From assembly GCA_943737045.1 (NCBI GenBank), contig CALSFV010000320.1, positions 1-64,000 on the forward strand: a stretch of DNA of 64,000 nucleotides, written 5' to 3'. Below the pieces are notes generated by a model, which was given only the letters and a program-made list of their open reading frames with translations, was not told where the DNA came from and ran no database searches. A program made the translations under genes and the position numbers. The stretch's first letter is position 1, and each line of letters begins with the position of its first letter. Positions 1-11,756 of the stretch are shown in pieces. This DNA is from Parapristionchus giblindavisi (lineage: Eukaryota; Nematoda; Chromadorea; Rhabditida; Diplogasteridae).

Positions 1-949
1 ACTCTGTTCGCTCAGTTTTCTAACATCTCCATTTTGTGTAGTTGCCAGATGTTAGTCTCTCTTCTCCTTTTTTCTCTCCCTGTCTGTTCACGAAAGAGCG
101 TGTGGGAGTGAGAGAGCGGATGATGAGTCGCGCGGAGTTGGGGCGCGCGCGTGTAATCTCGATGGCGGATATCTCGGCTCTAAGAGCAGGTAGGCCTTCA
201 CTTCCAAAAACATAAATGTTCAAAAACATTACAAGAAATATTATAAAGATTAATTAACATTACTGAAACTTTTTTTCCACGTGGAAAAGCAAAATATGTT
301 TTTTTCCAAATTTTTCGGAACTCGGTGATTTTGTGTTTCAAATAACTGTCATATATTTTGAGCTCGTAATGTTTTTTTCGGATGTTTTTGAGTCATTTAA
401 ACTCCTTTGCTGTTTCTTGATAAATGAATAAGCCGTTCTTTCGTTTGACAGGTCCGAGGTCGCGTTACTAAAATCAACGCCATTTTTTTCCATTTCTCAA
501 ATCCTCTGAAACTTGGGTCATTTTTAGACACATATGGGTGCAACAAAACGCGCATAGAAGAAAATTCCACTTTTTCCGATTAGGAAAGTTACGTCACTTT
601 TTCATAAAACCGACCGCCCCGCACCGGCGCATGGTTGACAAATGACGTCATCAACTGGGAAATGTTGCCCAGGATCTCCTATTTCGATGCTTTTTTGAAA
701 AACTTTTTATCATTATTTTGAACGGAGTTCTGATCATTTTTCTGACACACACTCGAGCCAAAAATACCGTACCTGCCAACTTTGACCTACCGCTACTCGA
801 AAATGAGAGCAGATATGCAAATTCGGCCAACGCAGTTTGATAGAGCATCGTTCAAAGTACTTAATCTGAATTTTTCAGGGGGTCGAAATTTCTACCGCCG
901 CGGACCCTCCGAAACGGTCGATTTTCTCGCGATTCGTCTCTTATATGTA
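1..949. other. Non-coding stretch, no gene recognised
   Basis: AT-rich sequence with short chance reading frames only. I see no joinable exons, RNA gene or clear terminal repeat here. The segment 120-160 is locally GC-rich but has no convincing coding frame. Confidence 0.4.
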
Positions 950-1086
950 TTTATAATGGATAATTGTCAAGTATGCCATCAATATCAATATCGTTTTCAA
1001 ATCTATAGTAAATATTTTAATTGAAACATAGCTGGAATGTGCTCTGATATATATTTTTCGGAAACGCATTCTTCACGCTTTCTATG
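950..1086 (-). repeat. Dispersed repeat R1, copy 1 (inverted)
   Basis: This stretch is the reverse complement of 12197-12393 and is also related to 25372-25560. Shared landmarks are a segment ending in AACGCATTCTTCACGC and a run around TATCGTTTTCAAATCTATAG. Its outer edge touches the start of the purine minisatellite at 1087. No coding potential was found, so it is probably a fragment of a non-autonomous element. Confidence 0.7.
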
Positions 1087-2478
1087 CTAGAAGAGGGAGA
1101 AGAGGGAGACGAGGGAGAAGAGGGAGACGAGAGAGAAGAGGGAGAAGAGAGAGAAGAGGGAGAAGAGAGAGAAGAGGGAGAAGAGAAGAGGGAGAAGGGG
1201 GAGAAGAGGGAGAAGAAGGAGAAGAGGGAGAAGAGGGAGAAGAGGGAGAAGAGGGAGAAGAGGGAGAAGAGGGAGAAGAGAAGAGGGAGAAGAGGGAGAA
1301 GAGGGAGACGAGGGAGAAGAGGGAGAAGAGGGAGGGAGACGAGGGAGAAGAGGGAGAAGAGAGTGGAGAGGGAGAAGAGAAGAGGGAGAAGAGGGAAAAG
1401 AGAGAGAAGAGGGAGAAGAGAAGAGGGAGAAGAGGGAGAAGAGGGAAAAGAGAGAGAAGAGGGAGAATAGAAGAGGGAGAAGAGGGAAAAGAGAGAGAAG
1501 AGGGAGAAGAGAAGAGGGAGAAGAGGGAGAAGAGGGAAAAGAGAGAGAAGAGGGAGAAGAGAAGAGGGAGAAGAGGGAAAAGATGAGGGAGAAGAGGAAG
1601 AAGAGAGAGAAGAGGGAGAAGAGAAGAGGGAGAAGAGGGAGAAGAGGGAGAAGAGGGTGAAGAGGGAGAAGAGGGAGGGAGACGAGGGAGAAGAGGGAAA
1701 AGAGAGAGAAGAGGGAGAAGAGAAGAGGGAGAAGAGGGAGAAGAGAAGAGGGAGAAGAGGGAAAAGAGAGAGAAGAGGGAGAAGAGAAGAGGGAGAAGAG
1801 GGAGAAGAGGGAGAAGAGGGGGAAGAGGGAGGGAGACGAGGGAGAAGAGGGAGAAGAGGGAGAAGAGAGTGAAGAGGGAGAAGAGAAGAGGGAGAAGAGG
1901 GAGAAGAGGGAGAAGAGGGAGAAGAGGGAGAAGAGAGAGGTAGAAGAGGGAGAAGAGAAGAGGGAGAAGAGGGAGAAGAGGGAGAAGAGGGAGAAGAGGG
2001 AGAAGAGGGAGAAGAGGGAGAAGAGGGAGAAGAGGGAGAAGAGGAGAGGGAGAAGAGGGAGAAGAGGGAGAAGAGGAATAAGAGGGGGGAGAGGGAGAAG
2101 AGTGAGAAGAGAAGAGGGAGAAGAGGGAGAAAAGGGAGAAGAGAAGAGGGAGAAGAGGGAGAAAAGGGAGAAGAGAAGAGGGAGAAGAGAGAGAAGAGGG
2201 AGCAGAGGGAGAAGAAAAGAGGGAGAAGAGGGAGAAGAGGGAGAAGAGGGAGAAGAGGGAGAAGAGGGAGAAGAGGGAGAAGAGGGAGAAGAGGGAGAAG
2301 AGGGAGAAGAGGGAGAAGAGGGAGAAGAGGGAGAAGAGGGAGAAGAGGGAGAAGAGGGAGAAGAGGGAGAAGAGGGAGAAGAGGGAGAAGAGGGAGAAGA
2401 GGGAGAAGAGGGAGAAGAGGGAGAAGAGGAATAAGAGGGAGAAGAGGGAGAAGAGTGAGAAGAGAAGAGGGAGAAGAG
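1087..2478. repeat. Purine minisatellite, GAGGGAGAA-type units
   Basis: About 1.4 kb of almost pure G/A on the plus strand, built from GAGGGAGAA and GAGAAGAG variants with occasional GACGAG or GTGGAG units. It is uninterrupted to 2478 and directly abuts the left arm of the large inverted repeat. Very long open frames on both strands here (Glu/Gly/Arg-rich or Leu/Pro/Ser/Phe-rich) come from the repeat and are not genes. Confidence 0.95.
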
Positions 2479-3461
2479 GGTGGAGTTAAGAGCGCGTGGA
2501 GCAGCGCCAAGGCGAAACACATCAGATCGAAGAGTAACAAGGTGAGGAATACTGTATTGAAATGTGGGGTACTGTAGCGGTACTACTGTAGTACTACTGT
2601 ATCGGTACCATGATGGTGGACGGTTATCATAATGTGTGAGGAGGAAGATACGGTATGCGGTGGTAGCGTAGGGTGTGAGGATTCTGTTGCGTGGACTATT
2701 ATGGTATTGTGTAATGTTCAAGAAATGAATCTGTTACGAAGAGAGAAATGAGAGAAGAATAGACGGAATTAAGCGGAGGGTTGACAATTACGGTATGGAG
2801 TGAAGATTACGCTAGGCATGTGATAGTACTGTAGTGCTGGTGGTTACGGTAGGATGTGTTCATATCATGCAAGTTGTCGGGAAATGTTGATTATTCCGCT
2901 AAAAATTGTACTCTGGTATTTCCAAAGTAGCAGTATACTTAAATTACGTCACTAATTTGAAGTTTATTGCAAGTTTACTACAAGTGAATGAACATTTGAC
3001 GAAATGCATTACTGTAATATATTTTACACCACTTGCATAAAATTTACGTTTAACTAGAAGTAGACTTGCAAGTCTACTTCAAGTGGGAATGATAAGTAAA
3101 CTATAGTCCGTAATGTACTTTCTACAATTGTGTATTGTAGTTGGATTATTTATTATTAGTATTTAATATCACGTATTGTTTCTATTCCATGATTAATATG
3201 ATTAGTATGTCCATTATCATTTATTAGTAATGTATTTAAATCATTATTCATTTCGTTATAATATTTCACTATGCACTCAGTGGTAATTAGCTAGTACGGA
3301 CCATATCTATTTACATACACCCTCTCATATTTGAACTCGCCCCCATTCAAATCTTAATTTTGCATATATGCTAATAGATTATACGTGGCTTGTCTAGCTT
3401 TCTTATTCATTCACTCTTATCTGTGTCTCGTTGAGTAGTTGTTTTCTGGTTCAGTTATAAT

Positions 3462-4559
3462 ATGGATCGTCCTAATATCACTCCATCTCCATCATGGATC
3501 AATTCTGATCTATCAATCAATAATCATAATTGGAATACATCACAGGTATTACTATATCTCTCTATTATACAACTATCTTCCTATCTCTTTCTCTTCTCTT
3601 TCAGATGTCTGCTCCTAATGCTCGTCCTGTTAATAGAAGGTTAGTCATTATCGATTGATAATGATAATCGATAAATCAATATTTATAGAATCACTAAAAT
3701 GCCAATGATGAGTAGTGATGAAGGATCAAGAAGACGATCAAATGCCGTATTTTTTTAAATTAAAATATATTTAATGTTGTATATTTATATTTATTTAAGC
3801 TGACTGGATCTCGTGTTAGATCTGAATTGATTGATGACGATGAAATTTATACTATCAAGGTACGTTATATTATATACTCCGTTTTGCTTTATTGATTGAT
3901 TGATTTTAGATGACAGGATATGCCAAATATAAGAAGACAATGGAGTATGTAAAGATGTTAGAGAAGAATGATCGATATGAGAATCGTCATGAATTGGTAC
4001 GGTAGAATTACTGTAGACTATAAGGTGTTTTTATTGATTTAGGTAAATCCACTCCGTAATCTATCTCAGATGACTACCCAAACGTCTATTAGACAGTATG
4101 TTTTGCTCTTTATGAATTGGTCGTTGATCTTTGATTTTTATCTTTGATCTTTGATCTTTGATCTTTTCAGATGGCTAGAACAGAAAGATCTTGGATTAGA
4201 TCAATATGCAGATAGATTTGAACATATGGGAGTGAAAACTTTAGGAGATCTAGAAGAATACTTCTCTGATAAGGTATTTATTAATTAATATGATATTAAT
4301 CAATTGATAATCAATATATTTAGTTCTTTATGAATGTAATTGGTATGGATAAAGCAACTGCAGATATGCTTAATTCGGTATTTCTCAATTGGTCAAATGT
4401 ATGCAAGGCAGATCGTATAGATATGGTTAGTTATTCAATTATGTTTGATCTTTGATCTTTGATCGTTGCTCTCTCTTTCAATTCATCTGCTTTGTTTCAA
4501 TCAATCATTGTTCTCTTCAGCATGACGAAGAGACGGGAGATACTCAAGTTGACAATTGA
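3462..4559 (+). CDS. SAM-domain protein, left copy (9 exons)
   Basis: Exons by splice site and phase: 3462-3545, 3605-3639, 3689-3746, 3800-3859, 3910-3996, 4043-4095, 4171-4273, 4324-4425, 4521-4559; all junctions keep frame and give 206 aa. The start ATG is the first in the frame and lies just upstream of a good donor. Residues ~127-187 look like a SAM domain: a Trp-Leu start, LDQYADRFEHMGV, LGDLEEYF and a closing helix before WSNV. The rest is polar, with a basic SRRRS patch near residue 53 and an acidic tail (HDEETGD). SAM domains mediate protein or RNA binding, so a scaffold or regulatory role is inference. Introns contain GATCTTT tandem runs. An equivalent intact gene lies on the minus strand at 15718-16799. 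Confidence 0.8.
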
Positions 4560-4732
4560 TCGTTGATCTTCACAAGAGAATTGTTGTAACTAAATCCAAT
4601 TGTTGTGCTGATTATTTGTATGATAAATCCTTATCTTATACTATGATGATTACGGTTAAACTGACATATTATACAACGAAATAAATGTTACGAACCGATA
4701 GGAACGAAAGTATGTGAAGGATGCAGCCTGAC

Positions 4733-4750
4733 CGGGGGGGGGGGGGGGGG
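4733..4750. repeat. Homopolymer G tract
   Basis: Run of about 18 G, matched by a C run at 15531-15543 in the other arm of the inverted repeat. The length difference between arms is what slippage would give. Confidence 0.9.
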
Positions 4751-5489
4751 TAGGAGGCTACACTGACGGCAGACTGTCTCATATTTGAGCCATAGGTTAT
4801 CTAAGATGCGACAATTAGAGAAACGTTCTCTCATATGCGAGATAACTTAGTTAGCTTACTCCAGTCTCCGTTACTATCTCGAGCGAGAGAGTATTATTCA
4901 ACGTGTCTTTTTGAGAGAATTTTGAGTAAGCTAACCTTTCTCTATAGCTGAACAGTTAGACAACCTATATGTAAGAAAATTTACCGTGAGTGTATTTACA
5001 GCCGTTTGAGTGCTGCATACAATATAACAACACTCTGTTTCTGTGAACGTCAGGGTGATTCAATCGGCTGATTGGAAGGTCGAACGAGCGCTCCCAGTAA
5101 CAGCTTTTTGCAAACGCAGAACTGATGGGAGAAGTAGTATACTGTAAAGGACTTAGGGAAGGTGACACGGGTTAAATATGTAACATCAAATTGATATAAA
5201 CCACAAATAAAACTTATCTATCGTCTCTGCTTTCTCGTTTGCAGCAATAATAGTCTCTAAAACCAAACATGTACACATTTAATGGGTCCCGGAAACGTAG
5301 GAAAGGATTTATTTTAATTTGATTTTACAAAAAACATATTTATAAAAAACACATTTATCAGAGGTAAACTCTGATGTGCTTGTAAAACACACTTCTTACT
5401 TCCGACTGTCCAGAACATTAACGTTGATCTTCATATGAGGCCGCTTGTGTAAGAACCGACTAAGTGCCGACACAGTGAAAAAATAATCG

Positions 5490-5815
5490 GGGTTCTCAAG
5501 GGTGCTGATGACGATGATCATGTTCATTTTTCACCAAAAGCCACCGTTGAGGCTAGATGACGTCGCGTTGAAATCGCGTTTTCAGTCATTTCTCCTCAAC
5601 CGGTGGTACTAAAATTTGCAGACTAAGCACCCAGGGGCAGAATTTGATGACTATCACGCCTGTCTAATTCATTTTTCATGAAAAAAAAAGAAATTTTCAA
5701 AATTCGAATTACTCTCAATGGCCAAAGTGTGTGATACATAGATCCAAAGTGTGTGATACATAGATCGGACCGTAATGACTTCAGGAACTCATAGAAAAAA
5801 TTTCATCCATTTATA
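5490..5815 (+). repeat. TIR-type repeat R2, copy 1
   Basis: Starts GGGGTTCTCAAGGGTGCTGA and continues to a segment around AGTGTGTGATACATAGATC, which is present twice in tandem here. Parts match 13369-13560 in the same orientation, and parts match 8285-8450 and 13850-14110 inverted. It lies just inside the left arm and mirrors the copy that ends at 14110, so the large inverted repeat may once have been longer. Confidence 0.75.
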
Positions 5816-6084
5816 TCAACAGAATTCTTACAATATAATATATTTATACTTCAAAAATCACTTCTCTACAGTACACCAAGAGTGGGCTCTCAAATGTACC
5901 TGCAAAAATTTCAGAACTTTAAAGGTGGACTCCCGCGAATATTTTCGTAAAGAAACTGTGAAGACTGAAAGGTAGCAAAACTTATTCTACCTACCGTACA
6001 CTATATATTTTATGATGATTCAGCTTATTGATCGCTAGAAACATGAATGAACCATCAGGCCGGTGCAGGCGCGCTTTTTGAAAA

Positions 6085-6170
6085 TTGAGAAAATTCGGCA
6101 ATAGGATTTGAACATGCGACAAATGGGTAACGACTCTGAACGTTTACCACTGCGCTATGGGATAGATGAG
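6085..6170 (-). pseudogene. tRNA-like sequence, probably tRNA-derived repeat
   Basis: On the minus strand the sequence shows an A-box-like TAGCGCAGTGG and, about 45 bases on, a B-box-like TGTTCAAATCC, the spacing expected of an internal Pol III promoter. The flanking acceptor arms do not pair convincingly (TATCCCA 5' has no clean partner), so it is more likely a tRNA pseudogene or SINE head than a working tRNA. Confidence 0.4.
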
Positions 6171-6226
6171 TGGTTGTGCTAACATCTCGCATGTCACTTA
6201 GCATTTGCGCAAGAGAGATGTGAGGG

Positions 6227-7124
6227 ATTTGCATGAACATTCGCGGGTCTCCACCTTTAAACAAAGTTTTTCCCCAAAAAACCAAAAGTCAAGGACCTTT
6301 TGGCCAGTATTGTTCAAATATAAAATGAAACGCTTGATAATAAAGAAGGAAAATTTATGTGATAGTGATTATGCCGATAGGACATACACAAACTCTCTCT
6401 TGAAAAGATCTAATGCAGCTAAAAAATAAGAATTCCCATGTTTCATCTCCCAGAAATCCAAAGCATAAACATAATTTTATTTCAATTATTACGTTATAAC
6501 TGTGTACGATATCGATTGACAATTCTGACAATTCGATTCTGACATGACCTATCCTTTATGAAAATTTATATTGGGTACAGGTTGTGTTGAAAGAATTAGA
6601 TGATTCAGATAGCTGATCGTTTATATCATTACTGAAACTTATTTACAATGTGGGTATTTAAAAAAAAATCGTTACTTACAATTAGCCTCAACCTCAACCT
6701 TTATCTTCCTACAGAAACTGTACACCGACACAAAAGACTGTTAACTCTAACAAATCCATCCGAACGCCCTAGCACACTCTCTCGCAGATAAAGAAAGCGA
6801 GAGAGTGTGGTGAGAGCAGGGTGTTTCAAATTAGCCTTTAAGATTGACCTCATCATCCTCTAATACTCTGTCGTTATCAGAAAACGAAGAAATAGTGTTT
6901 AATTACCCAAGTTTTGAGGTAATTCTTCCATCTGATGATGATATGATTATTGTATCGAAACGACATAAATATATTATATAATTCTTCTTGTCAAGTTTTC
7001 GGCTACACTCAGAAATATTCTATATATCAGAAGAAATAGTGTGTGAAATAAAGAGATGGGTACACTTTAGTAGAAGTCATTGTATCATTAAAGGTGGAGA
7101 CCCGCGAATGTTCATGCAAATCCA
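6227..7124. repeat. Inverted repeat pair 6227-6262 / 7089-7124
   Basis: A ~35 bp sequence beginning GGATTTGCATGAACATTCGC at 6227 recurs inverted at 7089-7124. A shorter relative (AAAGGTGGACTCCCGCGAAT) is at 5920-5940. The AAAGGTGGA...CCGC core resembles ends of nematode palindromic elements. No transposase is seen between the ends. Confidence 0.6.
6745..6838. mobile_element. Hairpin MITE family M1, degenerate copy
   Basis: Contains the family's core hairpin (CACTCTCTCGCAGATAAAG followed by AAGCGAGAGAGTG) and ends in AAATTAGCCTTTAAG. Better copies are at 9249-9355, 10121-10227 and 27428-27541. Confidence 0.6.
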
Positions 7125-7285
7125 GAAGATGATCAATCACAATCTTTATTCATACCTCTTTCGCATCAATTGTATTCTCAGCTGGACCATCAACAATTGG
7201 AGTGATAGGAGGAGTACACGTATTCGTATTCTTATGTCTTCCTCGTCCAGGGGACTTTCCCTCCTGAAATTGCGTAATAAGTACT

Positions 7286-7597
7286 CTATTCGAGCACAGG
7301 AATAACCTCATTCACTTTTGATGGACCAGCTACTGACTCATCTTCCCTATTCGACTCCTCAGGATCGTGTGAAAAAGCCTGAAAACGCTTACGACCCGCA
7401 GTCTTCTTGATCTTTGATCCCATAACCTGGAAGAATGACTGAATGGAAATGAATGGAATGGAAGAATGGAAGAATGACAAGAATGAGAATCGATAATAAG
7501 CTCACTTCTCCAGATTTCCACCGCATGGCAATTGAAACTTTTCGGCGCATTGGTAGGTGAGATTGAGAGTCGAAAAGACGCATGTGTCTTCCGACAT
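7286..7597 (-). CDS. Putative small two-exon gene, partial
   Basis: Two candidate exons on the minus strand: 7597-7506 and 7426-7286, with acceptor TTTTCAG, donor GTGAGC and acceptor CTTCCAG. In one frame the last exon reads as a basic then acidic tail (SKIKKTAGRKRF, then DPEESNREDE) ending at 7286. The first exon also opens with an ATG in a different frame (MSEDTCVF), and that frame joins to a poorer C-terminus ending at 7330. The conflict could mean a missed junction or a frameshifted gene. It lies in the spacer of the large inverted repeat. No family recognised. Confidence 0.33.
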
Positions 7598-7799
7598 CTG
7601 AAAACAAAGCAAAAAGAAGAAAAAGTGGGAGAAAAGTACGTCAATGTATAAAAAGAAGACAAAGCGGAAGGTGCCATCGACCGGGGGAGAGAGGGGGGGG
7701 GGGGGTAGATCAGAAGTTTTTGCGTCTCCCCTTCAGCGACAATCTGACTTCACTGTAGATAAAAATTGATTTTCTCCAAAATCGCGAGTGCAAATTTAT

Positions 7800-7943
7800 A
7801 TGACTGACAATGAGAAGAAAGGGAATGGAGAAGAAAAGAATACCTACTATGAGATTAGTTCAGATGAAGAAGTCGACGAGTTCACATCGATGATGAACAC
7901 CGTCAACGATCATTATGAAGAGATTTATAGTGAAGAGGAGTAG
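7800..7943 (+). CDS. Putative 47-aa acidic microprotein
   Basis: Open frame from ATG at 7800 to TAG at 7943. It starts MTDNEKKGNGEEK and continues with two acidic clusters (SSDEEVDEF and EEIYSEEE). Composition looks more like coding than its surroundings, but there is no homology I can name and it may be the last exon of a larger gene. Located in the inverted-repeat spacer. Confidence 0.3.
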   Translation: MTDNEKKGNGEEKNTYYEISSDEEVDEFTSMMNTVNDHYEEIYSEEE

Positions 7944-8284
7944 TAGTTTTGTCGAGGCATTCATGCTTTTTTTGTTATCATTCTTATCTGAACAGTTGTT
8001 TTATGAGTGTTCTTTCTTAACTCTACAACAGCGATAACTTGTTAATGCTATTTTAACTTCTACCCACACAATGCTCATAACAGGAGTCCCTCAATTCATC
8101 TGTGAGACGAGAGATTATGTAGTAGAGGAAAGAGACCGCCTGTCTCATCGATCGTGGGTGCCTATCGATCGGGGGAAGAGAGTCAAGGAGGTAGATCAAA
8201 TGACGGTATTGCCTCTCTTTCAACGTCAATCTGAAAGCACTTAAAGTTGATTATCTCAAAAGTACCTTCTCCCAACTGGTTGAA

Positions 8285-8450
8285 ATTTTTTCTATGAGAT
8301 CCTGAAGTCATTACGGTCCGATTTATGTATTTCACTCACGCACTTTTGCCATTGAGAGTAATTCGAATTTTGAAAATTTCGGAAACTTTTTCATGAAAAT
8401 TGAATTAGACATGCGTGATCGTCATCAAATGTACGGTATTTTCAATAGAC
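8285..8450 (-). repeat. TIR-type repeat R2, inverted copy
   Basis: Reverse complement of 5640-5812, including the CACACACTTTTGCC-like segment and TTCATGAAAA...GAATTAGACA. With 5490-5815 it forms a ~2.9 kb inverted pair around the two small putative genes. Confidence 0.7.
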
Positions 8451-9142
8451 TTACTCTCCCTTGAACCACTTTACTTCAGCTTTCGCTATTCATCCACAAT
8501 TCACATTCCCCTGTTCGCACATTGCTCGCCCTCTCCAACCACCATCCCGTCGAATGTAGGTGCCACAACGGGATCTCTAGCCAGGGAGGATATTACGGGC
8601 AACCAGCACGCAATGTGCCAGGGAATTCAGGCGTATTTGGTATTTTTTAATATTACTTAGCTATTAATGTAAATATTTATTATATGACTATTAATATAAA
8701 TATTGCTTGCGATATTGGGACTTTAAAACGCACCCCGAGGCAGTGTCGCCTTGTGGGGCCTTGTGTCGTAAACCTATTACAGGCGCTTTCCTCGAATGAA
8801 GAGTATCGGGTATAGTAAAAAATGAAATAATTCAAATTTCACAGTTGCAGATACCCCACGGGGTCTGAAACAGATAGGTGTTTATGGTGTGTGCAGACTG
8901 ATTAGATTAGCAGGCACGGATCGTATCCGACTTTAGGACCATGGATATAGAGAGGGATAGGGAGAGGAGGGTCAGCGTGAGCGAGAGGGCGAGGGACATG
9001 AGGGGATATGCGTTAGGTCCCCTGGCTACTTTGCCACGTTCTATGCATGGGCGTGTCCAGATACTTGGTTGGTATGGGAATTTTGATTTAATAAGCCATT
9101 TGATTTCCTCAAGTCTAATCATTCTATAGTCGTGAATCAACC

Positions 9143-10723
9143 ATGGACACTCCTCGCTCCAAGAATATGGTAAGTAACTATTATTCCTTTTTAAACTTTT
9201 TTTTACTTTTGTCACTTTTTCGATTTTTGCATATAAAAAGTTGGCACACCCGAAGCTAATTTGACTCTCCACATTGGCAATACTCTCTCGCAGACAAAGA
9301 AAGCGAGAGAGTGTGACCAGAGCGGAGAAGTGCAAATTAGCTTGCGGTGTGCCTTTAAATTTAAATCTTTGAATAATTTTAATAATTTTTTTTTAATTTC
9401 AGAAAGTCTGCCGTATGCTCAAAGAACGAGAGAGAAGAGAGGAGGAGAAGAAAGCGTTGATGGTATTGAGGAAAGCGGTTGAAGTGGCACAACCTGATCA
9501 GATGTACGTTTCATGTTTTTCATATCGTATTATTGTATCATAAGTATAATATTCATGAAACTATTGTACTCTGTCCGAAGTTATTTGCTTTTCAAAGACA
9601 GACTGTCGTGTTGCCATTTGCGTCGTCATGTGTGGTGTTGTGCTACAATTCTGTCGATTGACTCCTATCCAAACAAATAATTTCGGTATTCTATTGATTA
9701 GTGTTCTCAAATCATACTATTAGTGCATGTACCAATCGATTGTTGCTCAGAACTACCGTAACCAAGCGAATTTCAGATCGCGCTGTGAGAAAGTGGACAT
9801 TTTGGAGGACGCCGCCAAGATCATCGCCCGGATGCACCCGGAATGCTGCAAGCCCGATTGTACCGTACCGAAAGTGGACATCGATCCGGAAATTACGGTA
9901 GGTTCCTTGTTACCGTAGTCCACTCTTCCCGTAACTTAATCAGGGCATCGAACGAATTCGGGTGGAGAAGAAACGTCGAATGAGGGAGGCCGAGGGATTC
10001 AAGAAGTTGAGGGCACTAATGAAGAATATGAGCAAATTTCGAGGGTTCGTCGTATATTTTCTAGTTTTTGTCCTGTTTTTTTTTCAAAAACAAACGAAAA
10101 AACTGTTTTGTACACTTTAAAGGCACACCCGAAATAATTTTATCCTGCGCTCTGACAACGCTTTCTCGTAGCCAAAGTAAGTCATTGCCAGAGCGGAGAG
10201 TTTCAAATTAGATTGTGCTTTTAAATGTGATACATAAGTTGTCCAAGGAAACGACTATAATAAAATAAATAATTAAATAAATAAATAATATTGCTTTCAG
10301 GGCCAACCTGGATAAGCAGGACGTTCTCGAGGCAGCCGCAGTCGTGATCAGGGATGGGGTCAGACTGGCTTACAAGACGAAAACTGACGATGGCTATTCG
10401 ACATCTGAATCCTCTCCTTCAACGTCCAGCCTCTCCACTCCATTTACATCGTCTACCAACTCTCCAATCTTATCCACCCCTTCTCCCACTCCGTTGAATA
10501 ATAGTTTGTTCTCATCCAATCCCCTATTGCCAGCCATGATTTTAACAATGTTCAATCAGTAAGTTTTTTCGTTATCGATTTTTTTAGAAGCGCCTTAAAC
10601 TTTTATATATTTTGTTTAAAAGTTTTAAAATATTTAAATTTCAGGCTGAATCAGAAGATCAATGCTCCTGCTATAACAGAGAAGAGACGAACGAACGAGA
10701 TTTGGCGGCCTTATCTCAATTAA
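9143..10723 (+). CDS. REF-1-like protein with two bHLH domains
   Basis: Exons 9143-9169, 9403-9503, 9777-9897, 9944-10044, 10301-10558 and 10645-10723 join in phase to 228 aa. bHLH 1 spans about residues 10-62: basic part KERERREEEKK, helix 2 KVDILEDAAKII. bHLH 2 spans about 85-140: basic part EKKRRMREAE, helix 2 KQDVLEAAAVVI. A Ser/Thr/Pro-rich linker follows, and the protein ends WRPYLN, close to the WRPW-type tail that recruits Groucho/UNC-37 in hairy/E(spl) and REF-1 proteins. Two bHLH domains in one chain is the hallmark of the nematode REF-1 family of Notch targets (family knowledge); function as a nuclear repressor is inferred. Introns 1 and 4 hold M1 MITEs. It sits alone inside the spacer of the large inverted repeat. 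Confidence 0.85.
9249..9355. mobile_element. Hairpin MITE family M1, copy in intron 1
   Basis: Ends GGCACACCCGAAGCTAATTT and the complementary AATTAGCTTGCGGTGTGCC, with a central CTCTCTCGCAGACAAAGAAAG hairpin-like core. It lies within the first intron of the double-bHLH gene. Confidence 0.75.
10121..10227. mobile_element. Hairpin MITE family M1, copy in intron 4
   Basis: Same family as 9249-9355: starts AAAGGCACACCCGAAATAAT and ends with a decayed AAATTAGATTGTGCTTTTAAA. This is the second copy in the same host gene. Confidence 0.7.
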
Positions 10724-11756
10724 TTATTTTATGCCGCACACTAGGTCTCAACACAAAATAATGTGAATTGTGTCCCATTTAGGAATTTTAAAAGAAAATA
10801 ATAAAAAAATAATCGGTCAATGAGCGTTTTGATCCGGAAATTGATTTGCATGCATTAATTTATACTTTGTTATATTAATAATAGAGAATAAGTTCATTTT
10901 TTTAAATTAGAATTCATTTTAATTTATTTTCGCGTATTCTTGTTGTGCTTGTTTTACATCTAGTTTTTGCTTTATCTTTTTAAAGGTTAACGCAATAGTT
11001 TTTCTGGTTTTTATAAAAATATTTTAATAAATTTTTTTAAGTAAAAATGTTATGGCAATATAAGAGGGGTTATTATAAGCATATCGTGTAATATGGACTT
11101 GTCACTTTTTTGCCACTTTTGACAACGTCAAAAGTGGCATGGCATAATTTCTTCCTGCAAAATTGTCAGATGTGAAGAGTCGGAGTAATGCCAAATTTGA
11201 CGCTTTATTATATGCACATAACTTCTGACAAATAAACAAGTGGAAAAATTGGAGAGAGCCAAATTGCCAGAATTTGACCCATATAATATATCTCAGTGAG
11301 AGAAAAAATGGAGAGAAACAAATCAACTGTAAACATGCATCAATCGATATGAGAGGAACAACTCCACAGGGAATAAGGATCCAATCGATTCGACTCAAGG
11401 ATACGTAAGTATGGAATATAATATACATATTAGTGTCACTTTCGCTAAAAGATATATGCATGAATTTTGGTAATATTAGACTACTATTTTCATACAGTTT
11501 CTATGTGTATTGTTTTCATGTATACGTTCACGTTATTGTATTATTACTAACATTAGATATGAGATTTTGCATGATTTTGCTATAGAACTATCATAATAAA
11601 CTTTTATGTAAACTAACTCAATGGGGGTTCTACTGAAGATGGCCAACCTCATTGGGTAGAGGTTCACTGTCTAGAACCTAATGGCCGAAACAGTGAATCT
11701 CGCCTCTACGGAACGATGAACTTTCTACTTCTATCAGTTGTTATCATTTTTGTTAT
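10724..11756. other. AT-rich intergenic, no gene recognised
   Basis: Follows the 3' end of the bHLH gene. A 119-codon minus-strand frame at 11102-11461 lacks any motif or splice context and is treated as chance. Confidence 0.4.

Larger units (their letters stand above)
2479..5447 (+). repeat. Left arm of ~3 kb inverted repeat
   Basis: Reads as the reverse complement of 14802-17794. The match starts at GGTGGAGT next to the minisatellite and runs through the whole SAM-domain gene, a homopolymer G tract at 4733-4750, and on to about 5447. Differences are scattered substitutions and short indels. A segment at 2908-3130 is related to the palindromic element at 63166-63381. The arm carries a complete spliced gene (3462-4559). 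Confidence 0.93.

Noticed and set aside
1017..2721. Very long open frames (over 500 codons) on the minus strand and 70-130 codon frames on the plus strand
   Set aside because: They run through the GAGGGAGAA minisatellite, are low-complexity in every frame, and lack splice or start context.
11102..11461. 119-codon minus-strand frame
   Set aside because: No motif, no signal, AT-driven composition and no neighbouring exons in phase.
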